A DNA stretch of 64,000 nt. Origin: Deltaproteobacteria bacterium. GTDB lineage: Bacteria > Lernaellota > Lernaellaia > JACKCT01. The DNA lies in NCBI GenBank assembly GCA_020845895.1, contig JADLEX010000057.1, positions 1 to 64,000 on the forward strand, written 5' to 3'. The notes under the pieces are model-generated. The model did no database searches, had not been told where the DNA came from, and saw nothing but the letters and a program-made list of their open reading frames with translations. Below, piece after piece: positions 42,699 through 51,133 of this stretch. Numbering within the stretch: position 1 is the stretch's first letter; every line of letters begins with the position of its first letter. The position numbers and the translations under genes are program-made.

Positions 42699-43099
42699 GA
42701 AAGATCGAGATGGTGCGGTGCGCCGTAAGTTCGCCGAACGACCCCGGGCACAGCGACGATGCGAAGTCCCTGCGTTTCGTGCCGTCGGAGATTTTCCGGC
42801 TCTGGCAGTACCTGATGGTCAACGTCAAGGGATTCACGCTCTTCGACACGGTGACCGGGGTGTGGATGGACGAGGAAATGTACTCCCGCGAACGGCAGGC
42901 GATGCCGAACGCCGCGCCCGATCACGTCGTCGAGGTGTCTTTTACCTACGTGCGCGAGACCGACGTCGGCCGACCGGTCATCCGCTATTTCCCGCAGGAC
43001 CACCTCGAAAATATCATGTCGGTGTTCCTCAAGCACTTCAGCAAGGAACACATCCACGGACACACGCGCAAGATTCCGGGATTTTTCGTCGGAACCTGA
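42695..43099 (+). CDS. Conserved protein of an unknown paralogous family, copy A
   Basis: 134 residues. A paralogue of the gene at 59636-60049: shared are LRFVPSEIFRLWQYLM, VWMD(E/V)xEMYSR-like, VVEVSFTYV and RYFPQDHLENIMSVFLKHFSKEHI. Both begin with an uncharged stretch and end with a GFFVG/QYLGG-type tail. No known fold or motif. ATG 42695 overlaps the RlmI-like stop and follows GAGGAGG. Both copies sit beside two-component genes (here, convergent with the NtrC-type regulator, 10 bases away). Function unknown; cytoplasmic, no signal peptide or TM. Confidence 0.85.
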   Translation: MRKIEMVRCAVSSPNDPGHSDDAKSLRFVPSEIFRLWQYLMVNVKGFTLFDTVTGVWMDEEMYSRERQAMPNAAPDHVVEVSFTYVRETDVGRPVIRYFPQDHLENIMSVFLKHFSKEHIHGHTRKIPGFFVGT

Positions 43100-43108
43100 C
43101 CGCGCCGC

Positions 43109-44527
<1,419 letters not shown>

Positions 44528-44560
44528 GTCGAATCCCCAAATCGGGCCGCCCGACGCGCG

Positions 44561-46543
44561 TCAGGCGAACGAGACCGCCTGACTCTCGATCGCCATGAGG
44601 GGCAGCGTGACGACGAGCGTCGTCCCCTCCCCCACGGCGCTTTGCACCTGGATCATGCCGTTGTGTTTCTTGATGATGCCGAGCGACACGGAAAGACCGA
44701 GCCCCGTACCCTTGCTCTTGCCTTTGGTCGTGTAGAACGGTTCGAAGATCTTCTTCAGGTCGTGCTCGGGAATGCCGGTGCCGGTGTCTTTCACGACGAC
44801 CTCGGCGAACGCGCCGCTGGAATCGTCGTCCACCGAGATCTCGATGCGCGCGGGGGCGTCGGGCAGCGCGGCGCGCCGGTCGCGGATCGCCTCCGCGGCA
44901 TTGAGCACGACGTTGGTGAAGACCTGCTGCAACTGCCGGGCGTCGGCGTGGACGAACAGGTGCCCGGGGAAATATCGCGGCTCGACCGTCACCATGTTCA
45001 TCGCGCCGTAGTTGCGGATGAGCCCCAACGTGTCGCGCACGACTTGATTCAGGTCGATCACCTTTTTTGCGATCGGGCGCTCGCGCGCGAAATCGAGCAG
45101 GCCGGCGACGATCTCCCGGCAACGTGTCGTTTCGGCGACGATGATCTCCAGGTCTTCGCGCTCGGGAGCGCCCTCCTTTGCATGCCGCAGCATCAGGCTC
45201 GACAGGCTGAGAATCGACGTCAGCGGATTGTTGATCTCGTGCGCGACGCCGGCGGCGAGACGGCCGATGGAGATCTGCTTTTCGACTTCCGACAGCCGAT
45301 GCTCCGTCGCCTCGCGCAGCATCTGGTCGCGCTCCTTCACCGCCTGAATCATGCGGTTGAATGCTTTCGACAGACGCCCGAGTTCGTCGGAGCTGTGCAG
45401 CCGGACCTTGTGGTCGAGGTCGCCCGCGGCGACCCGGCTCATGCCCTCGGCCAAGTCGGCCAGCGGACGGCCCAGCCACGCGGCGAACAGGTACGACATG
45501 ACGATGCCGAAGAGCATGCCCGCGCCGATGAGGCTGGAGAACAGCGCGATCGTCTTCTCCTGCGCGGCACGGTATTCGCCGACCGTCGTGCCGATGCCGA
45601 GCATGCCGATGATGCGCTCGTTCGCGTCGCGAATCGGGCGGTACGCCGTGTAATATTGGACCTTGGCGACCTCGGCCACGCCGATGTACCGCCCGCCCTC
45701 GCCGATCACCTTTTCCGCGACCCTGGCGTCGGCGGCCGAAAGAATCGGGATCTGGTATTCCTCGGCGGTCGCGTTGCCGGTGTGGACGTTGGCGGTCGTG
45801 ATGCGCCGGTCACCCTGAAACACGGTGGCCGCGACCCCGACGGCGTCGGGCGCGTCGTCGCTCGGGCGCATCGCGCGAATCATCCGCTCCACGGGCGACG
45901 AGCGTCCGTTCACGATCGACGCCGCGAACGCGACGCCGATGAGATTGCGCCGGCGATCGTATACCGGCGCGGCGCACGCGATCGCGAGCATGTGTCCATC
46001 GACACCGAACTCGCGCATGCGCTCCGACAGCGCGACGGACGGGGCGACCAGCGCGACATCGCGAATGGGCAGCAGTAGCGGCGACGCAATGGCGCGCCGC
46101 TGCCGGGCCGCGTCGCGGATGATGTTCCACTCGGCTCCGAGACCATTCAGATCGACGTTGCCCGCGTCGTCGGACTGCGTGACGGAGAGGATGTCGAACT
46201 GCTCGCGGCCGGGAGATAGACGAAGGACCGTTTCGTCCGCGGCCTGGATGTCGGGGTGCGGACCGGCCGCGACCGACTCGAGCATCGTGCTCATGAAGTC
46301 GAGCTCGTTCTGCCACACCTGCCAGGCGATCATGAGGTCGGAGTCGGCCTTCGACTTGGCGAGCGAGAGGATCTGGCTACCGAGCACCGCGTTGCCGATC
46401 GCGATGGTGGCGGTCGCGGAGCTGAAGATCAGCACGACGAACGCGAGCGTCAGGCGGGTTCTCCACGTGATGCGGGCGATCCGCCGCGTCACGGTCTTCA
46501 GGAAGGGCTCGGGTTCGGGGCTTTCGTCGTCGGTGGGCAGCAC
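44561..46543 (-). CDS. Membrane sensor histidine kinase (cache-HAMP-HisKA)
   Basis: The sensor partner of the sigma-54 activator. TM1 at about 28-52 and TM2 at about 325-350 flank a large periplasmic domain of about 270 residues, of the double/single cache type (GNVDLNGLGAEW, GIGTTVGEY near its end). Then HAMP (ADLAEGMSRVAAGDLDHKVR), HisKA (GVAHEINNPLTSILSLS with the phosphorylated His) and HATPase (NVVLNAAEAIRD, DTGTGIPEHD, GTGLGLSVSLG). 660 residues. Start GTG 46543 follows GAGTGGGGA. Cache domains typically bind small organic acids or amines; the ligand is not identifiable. Confidence 0.95.
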   Translation of the reverse strand: MLPTDDESPEPEPFLKTVTRRIARITWRTRLTLAFVVLIFSSATATIAIGNAVLGSQILSLAKSKADSDLMIAWQVWQNELDFMSTMLESVAAGPHPDIQAADETVLRLSPGREQFDILSVTQSDDAGNVDLNGLGAEWNIIRDAARQRRAIASPLLLPIRDVALVAPSVALSERMREFGVDGHMLAIACAAPVYDRRRNLIGVAFAASIVNGRSSPVERMIRAMRPSDDAPDAVGVAATVFQGDRRITTANVHTGNATAEEYQIPILSAADARVAEKVIGEGGRYIGVAEVAKVQYYTAYRPIRDANERIIGMLGIGTTVGEYRAAQEKTIALFSSLIGAGMLFGIVMSYLFAAWLGRPLADLAEGMSRVAAGDLDHKVRLHSSDELGRLSKAFNRMIQAVKERDQMLREATEHRLSEVEKQISIGRLAAGVAHEINNPLTSILSLSSLMLRHAKEGAPEREDLEIIVAETTRCREIVAGLLDFARERPIAKKVIDLNQVVRDTLGLIRNYGAMNMVTVEPRYFPGHLFVHADARQLQQVFTNVVLNAAEAIRDRRAALPDAPARIEISVDDDSSGAFAEVVVKDTGTGIPEHDLKKIFEPFYTTKGKSKGTGLGLSVSLGIIKKHNGMIQVQSAVGEGTTLVVTLPLMAIESQAVSFA

Positions 46544-46570
46544 GTCCCCACTCCACGCGAGTGTATAGAA

Positions 46571-46599
46571 TATATATCACCTTTTCGCGGGGATTTCAA
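46571..46599 (-). promoter_or_regulatory. Sigma-70 promoter for the kinase-regulator operon
   Basis: On the minus strand TTGAAA (46594-46599), 17-bp spacer, TATATA (46571-46576). Transcription would begin near 46564, 20 bases before the GTG start. Confidence 0.65.
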
Positions 46600-46686
46600 G
46601 CCCTTTTTGACGCGTCGTGCCAAAGCGCGGCGATTTTTCCCCATTCTTTTGCAAGTTTGTTCACGAATAACCGCCGATTACCGAAC

Positions 46687-46702
46687 AGTATACGAACATA
46701 CT
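46687..46702. promoter_or_regulatory. Palindromic site AGTAT-N6-ATACT
   Basis: A perfect 5-bp dyad in the AT-rich divergent region, about 280 bases upstream of the sigma-54 start. It could be an upstream activator site or bind another factor. Short dyads occur by chance, so weight is low. Confidence 0.35.
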
Positions 46703-46879
46703 AAGCCGCATCAGGCGCGATTTCTTTTCGATCCGCGTATAGCAAATCCATACGGTTCGCCATTTCCTTCAGCGCCCGCACAAAAACAGGCATATCTATT
46801 TGAATTTATAGCTTTAATTCTCGTATTCCGGCATTTCTCCCGACCTCACGACATGTATGCAAATTTTGTCCATTCCGGA

Positions 46880-46907
46880 CCTGAGCCGGGAACCCGCTCG
46901 ACTCAGG
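46880..46907. promoter_or_regulatory. Dyad CCTGAG-N16-CTCAGG, candidate enhancer of the sigma-54 promoter
   Basis: Perfect 6-bp arms (46880-46885 and 46902-46907) centred about 90 bases upstream of the predicted sigma-54 start, the usual place for the binding site of an NtrC-type activator dimer. The Fis-HTH regulator encoded at 43109-44527 is the expected binder (inference). Confidence 0.5.
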
Positions 46908-46956
46908 AGCCGAGATTCTCCTTGTTATTCAACGGTTTACCAATGCTCAGGCGGTT

Positions 46957-46971
46957 TGGCACGCGTGTTGC
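46957..46971 (+). promoter_or_regulatory. Sigma-54 promoter (-24/-12)
   Basis: TGGCACG (46957-46963), four bases (CGTG), then TTGC (46968-46971), an exact match to the TGGCACG-N4-TTGC consensus of sigma-54 promoters. Transcription would start near 46983, about 100 bases before the gene at 47084. The adjacent NtrC-type activator supports function. Confidence 0.85.
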
Positions 46972-47083
46972 GTAAGCCTCATGACGGAAAGCGGGCCCAA
47001 AGGCCCCAAGGGAAGCCGAGAGGAACCATGAACACCACGGGACAGCGCCCAGCAGCGAACCCGAACCGAATTGGGAGTTAGCC

Positions 47084-47560
47084 ATGAAACGCGCCATCGC
47101 CTACGTCAGCGACATCATCCTTGGACGCACCGGAGAGGTCATCAGCCGCGAAGAGCAGCGGGACCGGATCACCAAGTACGCCGCCGAGAAGGGCGTCGAG
47201 ATCGTCCGCTGGTTCGAGGACCGCATGTACAACGAGGAACTCATGGAGCGCGCCGGCGTGCAGGCCCTGCTCGCGTGCGACGAACCGGTCGACATGATCC
47301 TCGTCGAGCGCGTGTGGAGCTTCTCGCGTTCGTGGCCGCGCCTCGAGGACCTCTTCAAGACCATCGACCGTAAGGGCCTCACCCTGGCCGCGGCGACCAC
47401 GATGTGGGATTGCATCTCCCAGATGGCGCGCCGCCGCTACGACCTCACGATCCCGGGTCCCGGCCGGCACCCGGTCGTGCGTCGCGAAGAAGTCGAGATG
47501 CCGGCCATTCGCCGTCCGCGCAAGCTCCAGTTCACGCACCTCTATCAGCAGGCCCGGTGA
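47084..47560 (+). CDS. Serine-recombinase-like protein, active site degraded (copy 1)
   Basis: 158 residues with the layout of a resolvase N-terminal domain: start AIAYVSDIILGR, then QRDRITKYAAEKGVEIVRWF, a lost G/RPGxxxxL (ERAGVQALLACDEPVDMIL), and VERVWSFSRSWPRLEDLF where resolvases have VxxxDRLxR. The catalytic YxRVSTxxQ loop is altered (YVSDIILG) and the D-R of DRLxR is replaced by WSFSR, so recombinase activity is unlikely. There is no C-terminal HTH or zinc-ribbon. GGGAG precedes ATG 47084. First gene of the sigma-54 operon. A regulatory, not DNA-cutting, role is inferred. Confidence 0.75.
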   Translation: MKRAIAYVSDIILGRTGEVISREEQRDRITKYAAEKGVEIVRWFEDRMYNEELMERAGVQALLACDEPVDMILVERVWSFSRSWPRLEDLFKTIDRKGLTLAAATTMWDCISQMARRRYDLTIPGPGRHPVVRREEVEMPAIRRPRKLQFTHLYQQAR

Positions 47561-47588
47561 GCGGACGCGGAAGGAAAGGGAGAACGCC

Positions 47589-48038
47589 ATGAGAACCGCC
47601 ATCGCCTACGTCACCGACACGCTGCTGTGCCCCGCCAAGGGGGTCTCGCGGCGAGAGGAACAAAAAGAGCGCCTGCGCGCTTACGCCGCCGAGCACGGCA
47701 TCATGATCGCCGCCTGGTTCGAGGACGAGATGTGCGTTCCCGAGCCGCTGGAGCGCTCGGGCGTGCGCGAGCTGCTCAACTACCGCGACGCGTGCGATGT
47801 CGTCCTCGTCGACCATGCGTGGTGCCTGTCACGCGAGTGGGCGAAGACCAAGCGCGTGGCCGAGGCCCTCGTGTGCAGGGGCCGCGCGCTCGAAGCCGCG
47901 CAGACCGGTTGGGACGGCTGCTCGCAGATGCTGCGCCACTTCTTCGACCCCGACCGCTGGCGTCCCGCGGCCCCGAAGCGCCCCAAGATCGAGAAGGATC
48001 GGAATGTGCCCGTGGCGGCCTATCAGCCCCACGCTTGA
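47589..48038 (+). CDS. Serine-recombinase-like protein, active site degraded (copy 2)
   Basis: 149 residues, paralogous to copy 1 (AIAYVTDTLLCP, EQKERLRAYAAEHGIMIAAWF, VLVDHAWCLSREWAKTKR, WDGCSQMLRHFF against WDCISQMARRRY). The catalytic Ser position is Thr (YVTDTLL) and the arginine motif is again degraded. The C-terminal basic tail (RPAAPKRPKIEK) differs from that of copy 1. AGGGAG precedes ATG 47589. Both copies lie in front of the FeS oxidoreductase, so they may act together, perhaps as a heterodimer. Confidence 0.75.
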   Translation: MRTAIAYVTDTLLCPAKGVSRREEQKERLRAYAAEHGIMIAAWFEDEMCVPEPLERSGVRELLNYRDACDVVLVDHAWCLSREWAKTKRVAEALVCRGRALEAAQTGWDGCSQMLRHFFDPDRWRPAAPKRPKIEKDRNVPVAAYQPHA

Positions 48039-48060
48039 TATTTTATCGGTGTCCAACTCG

Positions 48061-48101
48061 CCCCGCCCCGTCGGATCCGGCCGGACCGACAGGGCGCGGG
48101 G
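48061..48101 (+). other. Intercistronic hairpin before the oxidoreductase gene
   Basis: CCCCGCCC and GTCGG (48061-48074) pair with CCGAC and GGGCG-C-GGGG (48086-48101), a 13-bp stem with a small bulge and an internal mismatch and an 11-base loop. It ends 22 bases before ATG 48124 and has no U-run. It might limit read-through or protect the mRNA, so the oxidoreductase would be expressed differently from the two upstream genes. Confidence 0.55.
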
Positions 48102-48123
48102 CCCGGTGTGAAGGAGAAACATC

Positions 48124-50241
48124 ATGTCCTGGACCGAAGCGACCCGAGAGGTCATGTGGAACATCTCGGCTGCCTGGCTCATGTACGTGCTCGCCCTCGT
48201 CGCGGCGGGCATTTTCGCGTACGGAGCTTGGCAGCGCGTCAAATTCTGGATGGCGGGCAAGGCCGACAAGGAGCGTCTCGCCGATTTGGGCAAGCGTTTC
48301 GTCTTCCTCGTCAAGGAACTCCTGATCCAGCGCAAGGCGCGCGAGGAACGCTATCCCGGCATCTTCCATAGCCTGATCTTCTACTCGTTCCTCGTGCTCG
48401 TCGTGACGACCTCCGTTGTCGCGCTCGACTACGACTTCGGCACGCACTTCTTCAAGGGCCCCGTCTATCTGCTCCTGTCGCTGGGCGCGGATTTCGCCGG
48501 CGTGCTGATTCTCATCGGCGTCGGCATGGCCGTGTGGCGACGCTATTTCGTGCGTCCCAAGACGCTGCACACCGAGAGCGGCGACGCGTGGGCGCTCGGC
48601 CTGATCGGCGCGATGGTCGTCACGGGCTTTCTCGTCGAGGGCCTGCGAATCGCTATCGTCGGTGACCCGTGGAAGATCGTCTCACCAGTGGGCACGGTGT
48701 TTTCGTGGCTGTTCACGGGCATCTCGCCCGAAGGCGGGAAGACCGCTCACGCCATGCTCTGGTGGACGCACACCGTCTTCGCCATGGGCTGGATCGCCAC
48801 GCTGCCCTTCACCAAATTCGTCCACCTGCTCGCGATGCCCACCAACATCTTCTTCGCGAAGATGAAGCCGCGCGGCGAGCTGGTGCGTCAGGATCTCGAG
48901 GCGATGTTCGCCGACGAGAACTTCAACGAGGAGACCTTCAGCTACGGCGTGATGACCACGGGCGACCTGACGTGGAAGCAGCGCCTCGAAGCCGACGCGT
49001 GCATCTCGTGCGGACGCTGCGAAGAGATCTGCCCGTCGTTCCAGGCGGGGCAGCCGTTTTCACCGCGCATGTTCATCCAGGGTCTCAAGACGCAGCTCGA
49101 CAAAGAGCAGGAAGCCGCTCGCGCGAAATCCAAAGCCGCCAAGGCGAACGGCGGCGACACGCGCATCGGCGACGCCGCGGCCGCGCCCGAAGCCGGCAAC
49201 GGGCACGCGAATATCGTCGGCGATATCTTCGACGAGGAATTCCTGTGGTATTGCCGCACGTGCATGGCGTGCATGGAGGTCTGCCCGGCGATGATCGACC
49301 ACGTGGACGACATCGTCGACGTGCGCCGTAACGAGGCCGTCATGCAGGGCCGCATGCCGGGCGACGCCGCCCGCGCGATGCGCATGCTCGAAAACCAGGG
49401 CAACCCCTTCGGCCCCGAAACCATGCGCACCGACTGGGTTCAGGAGATGGGCGTTCGCGTGGTGGGCCCGGGCGAAAAAGTGGACGTGCTCTATTGGATC
49501 GGCTGCTGCACCACGTTCGACCCGATCAAGCAGAAGATCGCCTCCGACCTCATCCAGCTCATGACGAAGGCGGGCGTGGACTTCGGCGTGCTCGGCGGCG
49601 ACGAAAAATGCTGCGGCGACCCCGCACGGCTGATGGGACAGGAGATGCTGTTCCAGACGCTCGCCAAACAGCAGGTCGAGATCCTCAACCAGCGCGAGTT
49701 CCGCGTGCTGATGGTTTCGTGCCCGCACTGCTACAACGTGCTCGCGCACGAATATCCGCAGTTCGGCGGCCACTACAACGTGATGCACCACAGCGAATTC
49801 CTGCACGAGATGGTGTGGAGCAACACGATCGTTCCGCAAAAAGGCAAGCGCCACAACGTCGTCTATCACGACCCGTGCTACCTGGGCCGCTACCAGAAAA
49901 TCTACGATTCGCCGCGCGAAACCCTGAAGTCCGTGCCCGGCATCGAGATCAAGGAGATGAAGAATCACATGGACCGCAGCATGTGCTGCGGCGGCGGCGG
50001 CGGAAACTATTTCTTCGACAACGACAAGGGCGAGCGGCTCAACAACCGTCGCGTGAAACAGGCCGACGAGGTCGGCGCGGACATGATCGTCACCGGCTGC
50101 GCGTATTGCATGCAGATGCTCGTCGACTCCGTGAAACTCATGGATCTCGACGAACGCATCCGCGTCGCCGACATCGCGACCGTCATGCTCGAAAGCCTGG
50201 ACGAAAAACCCAAATCGACTTCCGCGGGCGCGGCTCTTTAG
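48124..50241 (+). CDS. Membrane FeS/CCG oxidoreductase (ETF:menaquinone oxidoreductase-like)
   Basis: 705 residues. Residues 1-240 have about five TM segments (NarI-like cytochrome-b part with several His, e.g. HAMLWWTHTVF, FTKFVHLLAM). Two 4Fe-4S motifs follow: CISCGRCEEICP (from Cys293) and CRTCMACMEVCP (from Cys377). The C-terminal half has two CCG domains (CCTTFDP...DEKCCGDPARLMG; SCPHCYNVL; HDPCYLGRY...MCCGGGGGNYFFD), as in HdrD/GlpC. The layout matches bacterial EMO enzymes, which pass electrons from electron-transferring flavoprotein to menaquinone in fatty-acid and aromatic-acid degraders. No etfAB in the window. Sigma-54 controlled with the two genes upstream. SD GAAGGAG. Confidence 0.88.
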   Translation: MSWTEATREVMWNISAAWLMYVLALVAAGIFAYGAWQRVKFWMAGKADKERLADLGKRFVFLVKELLIQRKAREERYPGIFHSLIFYSFLVLVVTTSVVALDYDFGTHFFKGPVYLLLSLGADFAGVLILIGVGMAVWRRYFVRPKTLHTESGDAWALGLIGAMVVTGFLVEGLRIAIVGDPWKIVSPVGTVFSWLFTGISPEGGKTAHAMLWWTHTVFAMGWIATLPFTKFVHLLAMPTNIFFAKMKPRGELVRQDLEAMFADENFNEETFSYGVMTTGDLTWKQRLEADACISCGRCEEICPSFQAGQPFSPRMFIQGLKTQLDKEQEAARAKSKAAKANGGDTRIGDAAAAPEAGNGHANIVGDIFDEEFLWYCRTCMACMEVCPAMIDHVDDIVDVRRNEAVMQGRMPGDAARAMRMLENQGNPFGPETMRTDWVQEMGVRVVGPGEKVDVLYWIGCCTTFDPIKQKIASDLIQLMTKAGVDFGVLGGDEKCCGDPARLMGQEMLFQTLAKQQVEILNQREFRVLMVSCPHCYNVLAHEYPQFGGHYNVMHHSEFLHEMVWSNTIVPQKGKRHNVVYHDPCYLGRYQKIYDSPRETLKSVPGIEIKEMKNHMDRSMCCGGGGGNYFFDNDKGERLNNRRVKQADEVGADMIVTGCAYCMQMLVDSVKLMDLDERIRVADIATVMLESLDEKPKSTSAGAAL

Positions 50242-50262
50242 CGCCCGACCTTCACACCGATT

Positions 50263-50297
50263 GGGCCGGGGGGTGACCCCGGCCCGTTCTTTTTCTT
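50263..50297 (+). terminator. Intrinsic terminator of the sigma-54 operon
   Basis: GGGCCGGGG (50263-50271) and CCCCGGCCC (50277-50285), 9-bp perfect stem with 5-base loop, followed by GTTCTTTTTCTT. A textbook Rho-independent terminator, 20 bases after the oxidoreductase stop. Confidence 0.92.
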
Positions 50298-50324
50298 GCA
50301 AGAGCCAGAAAGAGGTGTTACTGT
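50296..50324 (+). promoter_or_regulatory. Putative sigma-70 promoter for the exported-protein operon
   Basis: TTGCAA (50296-50301), 17-bp spacer, TACTGT (50319-50324), immediately after the terminator and about 70 bases before ATG 50399. Both boxes are weak. Confidence 0.35.
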
Positions 50325-50398
50325 TGCCGCAAGTGGACGCCAAAGGTGAAGCGGCGGGACCGGGACCAGGGTGTCTCGCGAACGGCGGAGTATCTCAC

Positions 50399-51133
50399 AT
50401 GAAACGAACGGAATTTCGTGTTTTCTTGGTCGTGTTCGCGCTTTCGATCGCTTCGCTCGCTCTCGCGTTTTCCTTGCAGTCTGAAGAGGACGTCGCCCCA
50501 TCCGCGGCGGTGGTGCCGCCTGAAGTCGTCTCGCTTGACGAGGACGAGGTCGAGGAGTACCTTGGCGGTGGCGCGATCGCCTACTGGCAAACCTCCGAAA
50601 CGCGGCCCGTGAACGGCGATGGCTTTTCCGAGACCTCCACGCTGGTAATCCACGGTGCTGACGTGGGGGATATCCGCGCGACCGTGCGCCTCAGCGCCAG
50701 AATCGGCCCGCTGAACAGGAATATTTTCGACGACGTGATCGACATTCCCGCCCGGGCCGACGTCACGATTCCCGTCAATCTGGGTGCTGGTCTTGAACTG
50801 CATCCCAAGCAGTTGGAATACACCACCAAGATTCTCGGCAACGTGCGCGCTCTTCATGCCGACACCGAGGTCCGTCACACGCAATTGCTCCCAGTTCGCT
50901 TTGTGGCCTTCGACCGCAACACCGCCGCGTGGCAGGTGATGGACGCCGACACTCGCGACGCGCGATATCCTTACGGTTTCACGACACCGGAGGGTCAGGA
51001 ATTGGTTCGCCAAGTTCTCGCGCGAACCCCCGCCGGAGAGCTGGTAGACGACATCGGACCCGATATCTCTCCTCCTGTAGAAGAAGAACCGATCATCGCC
51101 GACCTTTCCAATCTCGATGGAGTCGATCAGTGA
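50399..51133 (+). CDS. Exported protein of unknown family
   Basis: 244 residues. N-terminal hydrophobic stretch FRVFLVVFALSIASLALAF is a signal peptide or membrane anchor; then an acidic start (QSEEDVAPSAAVVPPE, DEDEVEEYLGGG) and a beta-rich middle (ETSTLVIHGADVGDIRATVR) that looks like an immunoglobulin-like or C2-like sandwich. The C-terminus is acidic and probably disordered. No family recognised. GGAG precedes ATG 50399. Its TGA overlaps the GTG start of the metalloprotease gene, so it is likely a partner, possibly a binding or chaperone-like protein for the protease. Confidence 0.75.
   Translation: MKRTEFRVFLVVFALSIASLALAFSLQSEEDVAPSAAVVPPEVVSLDEDEVEEYLGGGAIAYWQTSETRPVNGDGFSETSTLVIHGADVGDIRATVRLSARIGPLNRNIFDDVIDIPARADVTIPVNLGAGLELHPKQLEYTTKILGNVRALHADTEVRHTQLLPVRFVAFDRNTAAWQVMDADTRDARYPYGFTTPEGQELVRQVLARTPAGELVDDIGPDISPPVEEEPIIADLSNLDGVDQ

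Larger units (their letters stand above)
46600..47083. other. AT-rich divergent regulatory region, no gene
   Basis: The longest non-coding stretch in the window, between the sensor kinase and the operon at 47084 (46544-47083 in full). The part to about 46860 is much richer in A/T than the surroundings. It holds a palindrome AGTAT-N6-ATACT at 46687-46702, a dyad CCTGAG-N16-CTCAGG at 46880-46907 and a sigma-54 promoter at 46957-46971. Reading frames here have unlike-genome codon use and I see no protein. A short regulatory RNA cannot be excluded, but no terminator hairpin marks one. Confidence 0.7.

Noticed and set aside
46600-46956. Small RNA or peptide gene in the AT-rich divergent region
   Set aside because: Reading frames lack genome-like codon use and start signals, and there is no terminator hairpin.
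47084-48038. Mobile element encoded by the resolvase-like genes
   Set aside because: No terminal repeats, transposase or att-like direct repeats; active sites degraded; genes sit in a regulated operon.
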